The notes beneath the pieces are model-generated. The model saw only the letters and a list, made by a program, of their open reading frames with translations, was not told where the DNA came from and did not search any database. Both the position numbers and the translations under genes were made by a program. A DNA stretch of 64,000 nucleotides from Vandiemenella viatica (Eukaryota > Arthropoda > Insecta > Orthoptera > Morabidae), in contig CM061920.1 in NCBI GenBank assembly GCA_031002005.1, positions 118,968,095-119,032,094 of the forward strand, read 5' to 3'. Below, piece after piece: positions 1-10,840 of the stretch (its first letter is position 1; every line of letters begins with the position of its first letter).

Positions 1-650
1 TCATTTTGAATTATTTCAGTGTTTGAGGTAGCCCTCCATAATTTACTCCCGTCTCTGCCTCCCCAATACATGAATGGATTTTTTTCAGTCTTGTACCTGA
101 AACAAATAAAAATTTTGTGGTCATCGACGACCATTCCCATTCTTGTACTTAAATTGATTCTTCTCCCATCACAGTCTCATCCCAATTTTTGTCTTCTACA
201 CTCCGAGGATACTGTGCCCATTCATCGGTCTTCTGATGAATCCATTATCACGTCAGTTACTGATCATGTTATTTGGTAATTTTGATGAAAATATCTAATT
301 GCCCTCCTTCGCACCCCTTTCCAATTCCTGTATTTGATATTAATGATGGAGGTCCCACTATACTATAAGAACGGAGACTTGCCCGGCGTATAACTGCAAT
401 GAAATCTTTACGGGTGTACCGCCGGATTGTGTTGTCAAAACACGATATTTCGACGACTAACTCAGTCGAAATATCGTGTTTTGACAACACAACCCGGCGG
501 TACACCCGTAAAGATTTCATAGTACGCTACAATACTAAAGCAAGGGGCCTGACCAAGGTTTTATGTGTCACTTGCCTTACTTCCCCGGTGTATCTACTCT
601 TTGGTCGTAGAACGCTCTCACTACCACTTGCCCAACCAAATTTATTATCA
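1..650 (-). mobile_element. non-LTR retrotransposon (LINE) fragment, split by a hairpin element
   Basis: The sequence at about 285-365 and 528-600 matches, base by base with substitutions, 26540-26670, which lies in the 3' half of the minus-strand LINE at 26.2-28.5 kb. Matching landmarks are the CAATTCCT(A/G)TAT(C/T)TGATA stretch and the (C/T)TGACCAA(G/A)GTTTT stretch. The two matching parts are contiguous in the other copy but are separated here by the hairpin element at about 368-520, so this is one LINE copy with an insertion. The left 280 bases have the same pyrimidine-rich character but were aligned less surely. No intact reading frame remains. Confidence 0.6.
368..520 (-). mobile_element. 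hairpin element, copy 1 (inverted arms of 56 bp)
   Basis: Bases 399-454 and 465-520 are inverted copies of each other with a single mismatch, separated by a 10-base loop. Because the arms read the same on both strands, they give mirror-image short ORFs that are not genes. To the left, 371-396 carries the family's terminal block in reverse (GGAGACTTGCCCGGCG), so the element is read on the minus strand. It interrupts the LINE fragment at 1-650. A decayed target duplication is possible (CTATACTATAAG at left, CTACAATACTAAAG at right). It shares its arm motif (CCGGCGGTACACCCGT followed by AAGATTTCAT) with copies at 35.6 and 47.8 kb. Confidence 0.7.
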
Positions 651-965
651 GACTAGCTGTCTATCAGACTGTCTTCGTCCACGTAGACCAGAAGCTCTCG
701 GTCGTCTTCGACTTTTAAATTACTGCTATTAATTTATCATGAATCGACATCAAAAATAACCATCAGGGGTTATATCATTGAATAAAAGTAATCTAAAAAA
801 TGATTTTACATCATAAATTGGTTGAAATGGATACTAACGTTGTACTGATTCATTATCAAGGCTAAAAATCAATAAACAATTTTAAGTAGAACAAAAATAA
901 CTTTCGAAAAGTATGTAGACTGTACCCACGCTTATGCTAGCAATGCTCACATATTTTTTATTTTT

Positions 966-1170
966 CATTCCCCCCAGGTGAAGCCTGGAAGGCTGGCTAT
1001 TGTAGGGTCTGAGGGTCCCTTTTCAGCTAAACTGACCTAAGAGGAGAGAGTGGGAAGGAATTCGGCCGTGGCCTTTGGAAGGAACCATCAGTGGACTAAA
1101 GAAAACCGCAGTCTGGATGGCCGGACGGGGATTTCAACCCCCGTCCTCCCAATGCCATGTATGAGGGCGA
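966..1170 (-). mobile_element. SINE family 1, strongly decayed copy
   Basis: It retains GGGAAGGAATTCGGCC at about 1050, the GGAAGGAACCATC block and GGCCGGACGGGGAT near 1120, in the order seen in better copies at 30.2, 44.9 and 54.8 kb. The reverse B-box region is present but mutated. It carries no coding information. Confidence 0.6.
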
Positions 1171-1726
1171 TGTCACTCTCTTCCTGGACCGGTGGCGCGC
1201 AGGATACGTTGGAATTATTTCCATTTAATCGCAATAAACATTTCGACTATGAGAAGGCTTGCGCCAGACAATACTAAATTGATGAGATTCAATTACGGAA
1301 CAATTCAATTAGTTCTCACCATGTCGATGTTTCAACGTAACATAAAAAACTATCACTAATATGACATACGCTAAAAAGATGTACAAATTCTGTTGAAATG
1401 GTTGTTTTTTGGTCGATCCGTGCAACACACACAAAAATTGCAACATTTTTGTTAGCCGTAGTTATATGATATCAGTTATGATAACTGGACCATACATTTC
1501 CCCTAGCTCATCCCTCGCATCACTTCTCTGGCGTACACCGCGCCACCTGTTCGCCAGCCGCTGAATTAACAGCTAGAGATGCTTTAACTGCCCTCTGGTA
1601 GCAAATTCCTACACCAAGTTCAATATCGATCCCCTCGTTAGGAGCGCAACGATGATGTAGGACTTACAGAAAAGTGTAAACAAAACCAAACCGTATCCAA
1701 TGTTTTTCCACGTAGCAATGCCGCAA

Positions 1727-1935
1727 TGCATAATAATAACAATATTTAATCAAATTGCAATGGAGCGCACGCTCCGGTGGCAATTTCCCTACCACCCATC
1801 TTCCCCCTTCCCTGCACCCACCTACATTTGCCCTCAGCAAATTTCAACTTTAAATTCTTTCAATGTTTTTGGTAAATTATTCATCATTTCTCTTGGTAAC
1901 TTATTCCAATCCCTGACACTCTTACCCATTGCATG
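1727..1935 (-). mobile_element. 5'-truncated LINE, 3' end only
   Basis: The block at 1757-1790 (ATTGCAATGGAGCGCACG and onward to GGTGGCAATTTCCCT) is nearly identical to 26250-26290, the 3' end of the minus-strand LINE at 26-28.5 kb. On the minus strand it ends with the palindrome GGAGCGTGCGCTCC, then ATTGCAAT and a tail of ATT/TTA-type repeats. About 200 bp are present, as expected for strong 5' truncation during target-primed reverse transcription. The short ORF here is not a gene. Confidence 0.6.
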
Positions 1936-2236
1936 AGCAGTTACATGAATTCAAAGCAATACAGTGATAGAATATTGTTTCAAATAGATGACGAAAGTAA
2001 CCAGAGTCAAATTAGTATCGGGAAAAATATGTATGAATTTTACAACTACAACTATCGACCACATAAAAAAAATACTTCTACGAGTAGGTTTTGTTTCAGA
2101 TCTATAACTATATTACAAATCATCACGATTTTCAAACAATCAGCAGCGCAGGTAGATACGGAAAAGGACTTAACAGCTGGAGGGGAACCTGGAGGGGACA
2201 TTTGTTTGGATAGGAAACGTGGAGTGAAAATAAGAA

Positions 2237-2700
2237 ATGAAGGTTGTTTATAATTATAGGGTGCGAAAGAAATTCATTATTGAAGACCTTAAGAGTAAAT
2301 ATCTAGGCATAATATTTGATAGTAAATTCAGTTGGGCAGGTGGTAGGGAAAGGTTTCAAAACCCTTCATTTATTGAAGAGTTCGATGAGGAGACGTACCA
2401 GAGAAGTGGAGGAACTGGGTGATGAAGCTTTGGTCAGACCATTGCTTGATTATAGTGATGTTTAGGCATCTACCTGGCCACCTATAAAATTAAGGCATTA
2501 AACGAAACTGTAACTGACGATATAAAAATTAGGAGTGGTACAAGAAGGGAAAACTTGACCACGACCAAAGAAGGCATCTGATTTCAGGCGTAGAGACAGG
2601 GTGAATTTTTGTTTCATAGGTAAAGAGATCAGGGATTGATAAGCAATTTACCAAAAACACTGACGGAATTTAAAGTGTAAAAGTAGTTGAATTGGAAAAT
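2237..2700 (+). pseudogene. LINE reverse transcriptase C-terminal remnant
   Basis: Frames in this stretch give KYLGIIFDSKFSW, a typical post-RT motif of CR1/Jockey-type LINEs (KYLGV.FD..L.W), then after frameshifts ALVRPLLDYSDV (usual form LVRPLLEYAS) and, near 2640-2680, NLPKTLTEFKV (usual form NSLP..V...SVN.FK). The order and spacing fit the region between the RT domain and the C-terminus. Stops and frameshifts make it inactive. The AT-rich sequence to about 2900 may be its 3' UTR. Confidence 0.6.
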
Positions 2701-4255
2701 TGTAATAAAAAAATTGAGGGTAAAAAATAAGAAATAGGAAAAAAATTGCAATTAAAGGAAAAAAAATCTTAATCTAAAATAAGTTGCAAGATAAAATTTA
2801 ACATTTTAGATAACATAAGTGATTATTTTCGGCCTTATGTAGTAATAATCCATATTAAAAATTTAGATAAGAAATGCTGGTTAAATTTTCATTGTTGAAT
2901 TAATGCACAACTTTTAATAATCACATAAAAACACTGATTCACATAGATTGGAAACTAAATAACTGGTTTATATAATAGAAATAATCATTGTCACTGCATT
3001 CTTGACACTCTTGTAGATTCCCTTTGTCTGTATTTAAACGGGTACGCAGATAATATTTCTTACTTCATATAATGCGCTGGTGCTGAAAACTTTCGCAATG
3101 GAACATTAGCGTGGCACTTTAAAGTCCACTGGTCAAAATGACGAGACCGTTATCATACTGAGTACAACCGAAAGGTCACAAAACAAGAGCGGCCACGAAT
3201 ACAGAAGCTATCTGGAGACGTGACTAAGGGCAGGGACCGTGAAGAAAGCAGAAACACTGTGACGTCATCGCCACTCACGTTTCATTCTACAAACGCCGTG
3301 ACTCGTATCTGAAGCCACTGCTCAGTCTGGAAAAAACATAGCTGCAATTTGCAGACAAATTTTCCTTATAATAATGCGTGAATGAAAAATATCTCTAATC
3401 CTGCTTTAATAATACTTTTTCCAGATTAATTCAAAGCAAATTCTCCAGTTTTAAACATCATCTCGAATGACAAATCCCTACAACTCTCGTAAAAGATGCA
3501 CTTCCCAAACGTTCTGTTAACCTGGGAAGAGCATCATCCTTGCGGGAAGCGGTCGACCTTGAATAGCCATCACTGCAACCTGGCCTCTGTAGGACAGTAG
3601 GTCGCCGACAATCAGCTACACACGCTGGAGAGAGAGGTTTATACAGCAATGCACTCACGGGGCTATATTAACCAACTGCTTTGCCGGATTCCCACTTGTT
3701 CATCTTAAATACTTCAAACCCACGGCTTTGTGAATAAATATATATATATATATATATAAATGCGACTGCTCGCCTGAAACTGTTTCCTAAGGAGTCATTT
3801 GTCAGAATGTGGCTCATTTTTCGCCCGTCTGGTTCTTTCTGCATTTTTAACGCCTTCACCCCGCTCGGTAACACCGCCTTTCAAGGAGCAACGTGCTGTA
3901 ACGAGTTCCTCTGTTGCGAGTATTATGGCGAGGTGGGGGAGGGGGGACATTCGAAAGAGGATGGAAAAGATATATGGAGATTATGTTGATCGTAACTGTG
4001 GACAAGGATCAGCCAATATTCCACTCGGTCCGCGCGAAAACCTGGCTGCGCGTCAACAACGTCGTTTTAGAGAACAAACTTGTAACTGTGAAACATGTGG
4101 CATTCCAAACCGGCATTGAGGAAGCAAGTGTGGAGAGAGTAGTCTATTGAATCATTTGGGATCGAAAATGGTTTCCATCGAGTATTTTCCGAGGATTTTC
4201 ACAGAAGTCCTCAAAGAAACCTCAGAAACTCCAGCCGACTCTGGCAGTGTAGAAA
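2701..4255. other. no identifiable gene
   Basis: AT-rich sequence with a (TA)n microsatellite at 3738-3758. There is an ORF of 106 codons at 3799-4119 on the plus strand; its product has no motif I recognise and two other frames are also open over the same bases, so chance is the likelier explanation. Confidence 0.4.
3738..3758. repeat. (TA)n microsatellite
   Basis: About ten uninterrupted TA units in a row. Confidence 0.9.
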
Positions 4256-4345
4256 TTAATGTGCTGGCCTAGAGTTTGTAGGGTCACCAGTTCGAATTCG
4301 GTCTCAGGCATGGGCATTTTTAATTTAAGTGTTGTTTTCATCCTA
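4256..4345 (+). mobile_element. SINE family 2, decayed 5' fragment
   Basis: It contains GCTGGCCTAGAG, a B-box-like AGTTCGAATTCGG and GGCATGGGCATTTTTAA, followed by AAGTGTTG. These correspond in order to the tRNA-derived head and first body bases of the full SINE copies at 48.2 and 49.5 kb. The body after about 4345 is not recognisable. No target duplication found. Confidence 0.5.
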
Positions 4346-5493
4346 TATCACCTATATGGTTGTGAAAACAAATTTTGAATAATAATGTATATAGTGTCAG
4401 TGAATTGATAAGACTTGGAAAACCAATCACACATGTAGCACCCATTGTGAAGCTGGCTGAATGGCTATAAAATACGGTAAAAAAGCTCCGCGTGCCGCAA
4501 ACTTTTGGCGTTTCACGACACTGAAGGGGATGATTTTCTAGGGGAGATGAAACACCGCAGCATCATTTTGAACCAGAGAGGTTTGAAGATGACACCCCAG
4601 CCAGTGCTGCGAAATAGTGGCTCAGATGCGCCGTTGCAGGGAAAAGGGACTCGGATTGTGCTGAGAAGTGACATGCTGTTTCTAAGGGACGTATCAATAA
4701 ACTGTAAACACAGTAGAAGAAAATAAACTAGTAAGAATTGACTATAATAAAACGTTCTCGGGACTCCCACCGCGAGAGCACGTCAATTTGATGCGACATT
4801 TCGAAGCCTCTCTCCTACTTCATCCTCAGTTTTATACAGTTGATATACTGTAAATGCATCCATTCTTTCAAAAAATGACTTGTATTAAAAAACAAAAATT
4901 CTCGTTGGAACCCGATCAGTGCAATTGGGCGTTCAGTGCGAATATATCGATTGAATATAGAAGCGTTAAACAGACACAGCGGATTTATCTACATTAATTC
5001 TCGATGGGCGATGCTTCCATTTCAGAATACATAAGAAAGAGAAGAAGAATCTCTGCGCACTAGTTAGCAACAGATGCATACCAACGCCATTGCCACAAAT
5101 GTAAGAGACGACAATGACAGTTTACTTTCTTTCTGACAGAACAGAAATAAATGTATCCATTTGGGGTGTATTAATGTAGATGAATTGCAAATGATTAGGA
5201 ACTACAAATTAAACTCTGATCAAACGAAATCCAATCTGTTCCTCCCAACACAGATCCCTCCGCTCGCCTTTTGTAAAGCATATAGCGTTATATCCGTGGG
5301 CTCTCATCAGCTAGCACGAAATGTTGAAACATCCCTCAAGCAACAAACATGGCACAACTTTGGAGGATTGACAGGTGTGAAAAAAAAAAATACGTGCCAA
5401 AGGACAAGCTATGTTTCAGACAGTTGCCTGGAGATGTGATTATGAACCAGATCTACATTTCATTAGTGTTAAGAGAATAAACAATTACAACAG
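4346..5493. other. no identifiable gene
   Basis: Mixed-composition sequence with several short overlapping ORFs on both strands (for example 4505-4726 plus and 4513-4770 minus over the same bases). None has a recognisable motif or convincing splice context. Confidence 0.4.
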
Positions 5494-5892
5494 AATAATA
5501 TTATAGTTTAAAAAACTAACATACACGCTTTTGTAGCAACGTGAACTAAAAGGTTAAAAATAATCTTTACCTATAAAACTGTTTTCAATAGAGCTAGTAA
5601 GTTCCGCAATTCAGTATAACTTTTTGAATAAGCTTAAAATAAGAATAAAGTCACAGATTAAAAATTTAACTTTTATGTAAAAAAAGTGTGCGCTGCTTGG
5701 GTATTAGTAATATTAAATTTTTTATCGCTATCTGTTTGTAGAGTCATCTTGTACAAGTAGAGAGTTTTACTGAATTGTGGTACATCCTAGTGCTGTTGAA
5801 CAAAATTTTTACATTTAAACATTATTTTTAACCTTTTAGTTCACATTGCTACAAAAGCGTGTAATCTAGGATTTTTAAACTATAATATTATT
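5494..5892. mobile_element. TIR element (MITE) with ~70-bp terminal inverted repeats
   Basis: The left arm (5494-5562) and right arm (about 5817-5892) are inverted copies over about 70 bp, including ACACGCTTTTGTAGCAA, GTGAACTAAAAGGTTAAAAA and ATAATATTATAGTTT. The centre is AT-rich and non-coding, so this is non-autonomous. The inner 30 bases of the right arm (ATTATTTTTAAC.TTTTAGTT) recur immediately outside it at 5886-5913. Superfamily not determined because the target duplication is unclear in AT-rich flanks. Confidence 0.65.
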
Positions 5893-6957
5893 TTTAACTT
5901 TTTAGTTCACAATGGGAATTTCAGGACATAGATATGAAATTATTGTATTGTCACTTATCTTATTATGTGTGCGAAATTTCAAACAGTTCGGACGTTAGGA
6001 GGTGGGAGAACACTGAATATTTCATTGCATTCATCCGCTTTTCTATTGTTACTGTCAAAGTAATTAGAATAGCAGGTCATAGCTATAAAATTATTGTATT
6101 GTCACCGGTTCTTCTACATGTGCATAATTTAAAATTTCGTGTATCTTAAAGTGGGTGAAATTATATTGACAGATTCCGTTACTTTCCTACTGTTACCGTC
6201 AAAGTAATAAGAATATCAGGACTTTGCTACGAGAATATTATATTGTCACCGGTTCTTAATACGTGTGCATACTGTATTTTCACCGGTTCTTTATATGTGT
6301 GCAAATTTTCAAACAATTCGAACGTTAGGAAATGGGTGAACATTGAAATGAAATATTCTATTAGATTCAAACGGTTTGGCATAGTTACTGTCAAAGTAAT
6401 TAGGATATCAGGACATAGGGAGCGTCCATAAACCACGTAGCTACATTTTGACCTCTTGTGAACCTCCTCTTCCCTCCACCTCCCCTCCCCCCACGTAGCC
6501 CGACGTGGCTTTTGCCTCTGCCTCCCCCCTTCCCCCACCTAGCATGTAGCTTTTTCCCCCCCCCCTTTTGATTCCAGAGGCATTTTATAGTGTTTTCTCT
6601 TGTCGTAAATTACATATGGAGATAATTAAATGAAGGAAATAAATATTCACCTTCTGTTGTGTGTTCTGTATCCCATTTTAATTGTGATAAATTATATGAA
6701 TGGAAAGCTACAAGACCTCGCTCGGAACCCCCCCCCCCACACACACACACACGTAGTATAGCGTAGCCTTCCAGCCAACCCCCCCCCCCCATAAACCCAG
6801 CCACGAAGTTTATGGACGCTCCCATAGCTATGAAATTATTGCATTGTCACCGGTTCATAATATGTGCGCAAAATTTCATACAATTCGGACATCTGGAAGT
6901 GGGTGAAAATTGAGCTGAAAGATTCCGTTACATTCATACAAACATACACGCAGGTCA
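5893..6957. repeat. tandem array of ~150-bp units, interrupted by a MITE
   Basis: Successive units repeat ATTGTCACCGGTTCTT, TATGTGTGCAAA, TTTCAAACAATTCGGACGTTAGGAA, GTGGGTGAA and TACTGTCAAAGTAATTAG. Anchors lie near 5947, 6098, 6243, 6277 (a partial duplication) and 6842; subtracting the inserted element at 6418-6823, the spacing stays at about 145-156 bp. Units differ by many substitutions, so the array is old. No coding potential. Confidence 0.75.
6418..6823. mobile_element. GGGAGCG MITE, copy 1, inserted in tandem array
   Basis: Inverted termini begin GGGAGCGTCCATAAA and end with its complement TTTATGGACGCTCCC. The flanking 3-bp direct repeats ATA (6415-6417 and 6824-6826) restore the uninterrupted array unit when the 406-bp element is removed. 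The interior has C/G homopolymer runs and no coding sequence. Related copies with 3-bp duplications are at 51340-51669 and 52670-53024. A 3-bp duplication fits PIF/Harbinger-like transposition, but no transposase is visible here. Confidence 0.85.
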
Positions 6958-7129
6958 AGCTAATATAAAGCGTGTAAAAACAGTTCATGCAGACTCTCAC
7001 CGCAGTTAGCATAGACCAGTTGTTTTAGAAACTGGCATCTCGAAACAAATCGTCAGATGTAACAGCTGTTCTAGACTGCATTTCCAGAAAAGGTATCACT
7101 CAGATATCACATTAATAATTCCGTGTGTT

Positions 7130-7340
7130 CGTATTGGCCTGGCATCAGGGTTTCCATTGGCTGCGCATTCCGTCCTTGTCGACAATCCTAACGGGTACAG
7201 GATACCTACAGTTTAACGTGGAATCCAAACAACGGAAACGTTCGGTTTTACTTCACATTACACAGCAAGCTGTGCCAGAGGAGAAGATCGGGTTAAGAGC
7301 CTATGTAAATCCCCGCACGACGCACTCGTATGGCTGATCG
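7130..7340 (-). mobile_element. SINE family 3, decayed fragment
   Basis: The block ACATTACACAGCAAGCTGTG and CCAGAGGAGAAGATCGGGTTAAG at 7254-7300 matches 40106-40155 (same order, few differences), where it belongs to a tRNA-headed SINE on the minus strand. The tRNA-like head is not recognisable here. Confidence 0.5.
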
Positions 7341-7898
7341 GCATGCAAATGCTGCTTAAATCCAAAAGATCGAATATCCTCTACAAATCTGATTCGACCA
7401 GCATCTTTCATATTCTTAATCCAAATCTTAACCTTCAACACGTTATTGAATGGACATCGCAAATGCTAACGTTCGATACTAAAATGGAGTAGAACAATGT
7501 GTCTATAAAAAGACTACGGAGTTCGAAGGCAGAGTTTTGAAAACATTCATATCGCATGTTATATGCAGTAGCTCATATAATTTCCTGCAAAAATCTTAGC
7601 TGAACTTAATTACTCGTCTGAATATCAACGTGTGACTTTTAAAGATTTTTTAAGTATCGTTTTTCATTTATTTTTATGTCTTTTACTTGCATCTTTCATT
7701 TACGTTTCTCTATTAAGATCTGCGGGAACTAGATTTTTTTAAAAAAAAGAAGAGATTTTCTTTGGTTGTCTGTGACTCTTCTATCTATTCTATACTTATA
7801 ATACGTAAGTTTTGGTCATCTATGACGTCATATGTCACGCCATGACGTCACTATCTCGTCACGCTTTTCGCCATATGTTGTTCTAGGTTAAGCACGTT
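7341..7898. other. no gene seen; Helitron-like start motif near 7785
   Basis: The stretch TCTATTCTATACTTATAATA at about 7785-7804, followed by TATGACGTCATATGTCACG, resembles the 5' ends of non-autonomous Helitron-type or similar dispersed elements, by eye only. Nothing else was identified. Confidence 0.25.
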
Positions 7899-9775
7899 AT
7901 TTAATAACAATTCTACTTAGCTAAGCACCCGCAAATAAATTAACTGTCAGAACACTGAAAGAAAAGTACGTATTCTGTTTAAATAGACACAATAATTATT
8001 ATTTGCTTAGATATATTCAATATTCGTTTTATGTAAAAGTATTCGTTAAAATATTTGGCCACACATATGTAAGAAAAAATCTTTAATTTTAGCAATATTA
8101 GCGGCAGTTTTGATAAAATTATTATTAGAACTGGCACTTGACGGTACAGCAGAGGGAATTAATTTAATTTTTTAAAAATAATTTCATTTGTTTTCTTGAG
8201 TGTTCTGTTACTTAAATCATTTCTTCGTCCCACGCTGAACGCGATCTATACAGCATAGACTACAATTAAAACTAATATTACGTGGAATGACGTTGTTAAG
8301 ATTTTAATTTTAATTTCCTTTGCTTTTATTGATGCCATATTTCAGCCGCATATAACTGTGTTAGCCATTCAAAGGTTCTCGTGTCTATCTGAATCACGAT
8401 TATAAAAAAAAAGGAAGATGGAAGAACCTGTAAATAATTTTATTTAGCTTATACAGCGATGTATTATTACCACAAAAATTCGATATAGTACATGTATTAA
8501 TATGCGTGTGATTGAACTATTGTTTCTATGGCGACACGTGGCTAGGTTGAAAAGAAACCTGGACCAGGATAGCAACGAAAACCTTTTGTTACAGCGCAAG
8601 GCACTATGAATTGCATTGAGCTTTATTTTATAACAATTCTATATATTTAAGCAATTGCCAAGAAATGTATTGCTAAAACACTGATAGAAAAGTATGAATT
8701 TCGTTTAAATTGGCATATTAATTATCAGTTGCTTTTTTACTGAAATCATTACTTGGTTTAAATGAAAGAAGTTCCAAATTGATCGCGATCTATGGGGCCT
8801 AACCCACAACTGAAACTAATACTACGTGGCATAAAGAACTGTGAAGATTTTGTAACAAGTTTGTATCGCGATGCATGATGACACTGACTTGCGATACAGG
8901 GAATGTATTAATTCGCGTGTGATTGATGCTTTGATTTTCTACCGCGATATTGGCGGAGACTGTGGTTAGGATGAAACGCAACCAGGATCAAGTTGACAAC
9001 TGAATCTTTTTGGTCCAGCGCAAGGACGAGAAAATAGATTGAGCTTTATCTTATAACAATTCTATGTATGGAAGCAACTCCAAAGAAATTAATTGCCAGA
9101 ACACTCCTTTAAACCCGTCGTTTTGGGCGGGCTTTGATTAATATTCGTTTGATGTAAAAAGTAATCGTTAATATAGTTGGCCATAGATATGTAACATAAA
9201 AGGTTTATGTTTCGATTAGTAATGCATTTTGATAGATTGTTATTAGAACTGGCACTTGACGTTACAACAGAGGTCATAAGAATTTTTTTTTTTTTTTTTT
9301 TTTTTTAATGATTTAAATTGATTTCATGAGTGTTCTGTTTCTTAAATCATTACTTCGTTTTAACTAAAGTAGTTCCAAACTGATCGCAATCTATACAGCA
9401 GAGACTACAATTAAAATTAATATTACGTGGAATGACGTAAGTTATTAAGATTTATTTTTAACTTCCGTTGCTTTTACTGATGCCATATTTCATCCGCATG
9501 TAACTGTCAGCCATTCAAACGTTGTAATATCGATATGATCACGAATATCAAAAAATGAAGGTGTAAGAACCCGTGAAGATTTTTGATCAAGTTTATATCG
9601 CCATGTATTAATGTGTGTGTAATTGAAGTATTGTTTTTCTGGCTACAATTTTGGCGTAGTTTGTGGTTAGGCTGAAATGCAACCTGTACCAAGCTGATAA
9701 CTGTTTTGCTACAGCACAAGGGACGAGGAATTACATTGAGCTTTATTTTATAACAATTCTATTTAGTTATGCAAC

Positions 9776-9843
<68 letters not shown>

Positions 9844-9870
9844 GCCAGAACACTCCATTCAACCCGCCAT
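7899..9870. repeat. tandem array of large units (~440-730 bp), about three copies
   Basis: The block TTGAGCTTTATTTTATAACA followed by ATTCTAT recurs near 8622, 9039 and 9737, and a diverged form lies at 7903. Within units the same order recurs: AACACTGA.AGAAAAGTA, GTTGGCCA.A.ATATGTAA, ATTAGAACTGGCACTTGACG, TGTTCTGTT.CTTAAATCAT, GATCGC.ATCTAT, ACTAATATTACGTGG, and a 3' part with GCGTGTGATTGA and ACAGCGCAAGG. The second unit (about 8607-9045) lacks an internal ~300 bp. No coding capacity. The ORFs here are by-products, one of them reading through the A tract. Confidence 0.7.
9780..9840. repeat. A60 homopolymer tract
   Basis: About 60 consecutive A bases within the third unit of the tandem array. 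It could be a retroposon poly(A) tail on the plus strand or local slippage; length may also reflect sequencing or assembly. Confidence 0.9.
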
Positions 9871-10669
9871 TTTTGACGGGCTTTGGGTTTAGTGTTAAAA
9901 TAATTACCAATTGCAAAGAAGCTACTAGATACGAAATTTCATACAAGCTTGATGGTTATTATCCTAGCTACCATTTTTTTTAAATGGCACGCAGTTTCTT
10001 TTGTTTAATTTTTTTTATGAATTATCAACTCTGGTTAAACGAGCTTTAGTATGAAGGTGCAGAAAATCAAAAGTACTTTCAAGATATCAGATAAATTAAA
10101 CAGGTTGATCTAATTACGATGAGCGACAAAATAAGCGAAGCTGTTAAGTTTCGTGTTCTTAATGTTTACTGGAGATAAAACGAAATACATATAGCGAAAA
10201 GAAGCTACAATGTCTTCAAGGGACACCAAAAGAGGGAAACCGTTTGATATTATCACATCGAAATTATGCAAGAAAACAACACTTTCTTTCGTTGCAGTCG
10301 TGCTTCAGTAAACTGTAAATAAATACCACCGCAGTGTTGTGGAACTAAATGCATATCAGAGGAAACTTTATCTCTTCGTCCCGACAGATGGGTATGCTGC
10401 TAATGGGAAACCTTCGTGTTGAAGCTGTTGCTTGGCAATTCGCAGCTGTGTGCGATACATCACTAACGAGCTAACACAAAGTCAACTAACGACTCACTGG
10501 CGACATCTAACCCAGCAGACTTCCTTGTAAAGCAGAAAGCAGAAACGTTCAACTACGCTGGACGTACAGCTCGCACCAACTAGTTAGATTTTCACTCTAT
10601 TTCCAGTTTATATTCAATAGTAGCTTTCAACATATGAAACGAAACTGGTATTCATTTTAAAAGGTTGAC
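9871..10669. other. no identifiable gene
   Basis: AT-rich intergenic or intronic sequence without recognised motif or repeat. Confidence 0.4.
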
Positions 10670-10840
10670 GTGAAGATAGAGGCGGAAGAGAATTGTGGGC
10701 AAAGAACGGAAAGGAATTCGGACACGGCCTTTTCAATGAACCATCCGGGCAATCGCCTGGAACAATTTCTGGAAAAACCGAAATATGGATTTCGGATATT
10801 TGAGCCCGCGTCCCGCCGAATGCCGCGGGTTCGATACAGC
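10670..10840 (-). mobile_element. SINE family 1, decayed copy
   Basis: Recognisable by AGAGGCGG, GGAAAGGAATTCGGACACGG, GAACCATCCGGGCAATCGCC and the GAAATATGGAT block, matching the order of the better copies at 44.9 and 54.8 kb. The tRNA-derived head is scrambled. Mirror ORFs on both strands are artefacts. Confidence 0.55.

Noticed and set aside
269..656. Mirror ORFs both beginning MKSLRVYRR
   Set aside because: They are the two strands of the palindromic hairpin element, not genes.
9663..9983. ORF with a poly-lysine stretch
   Set aside because: It runs through the A60 tract within a tandem repeat.
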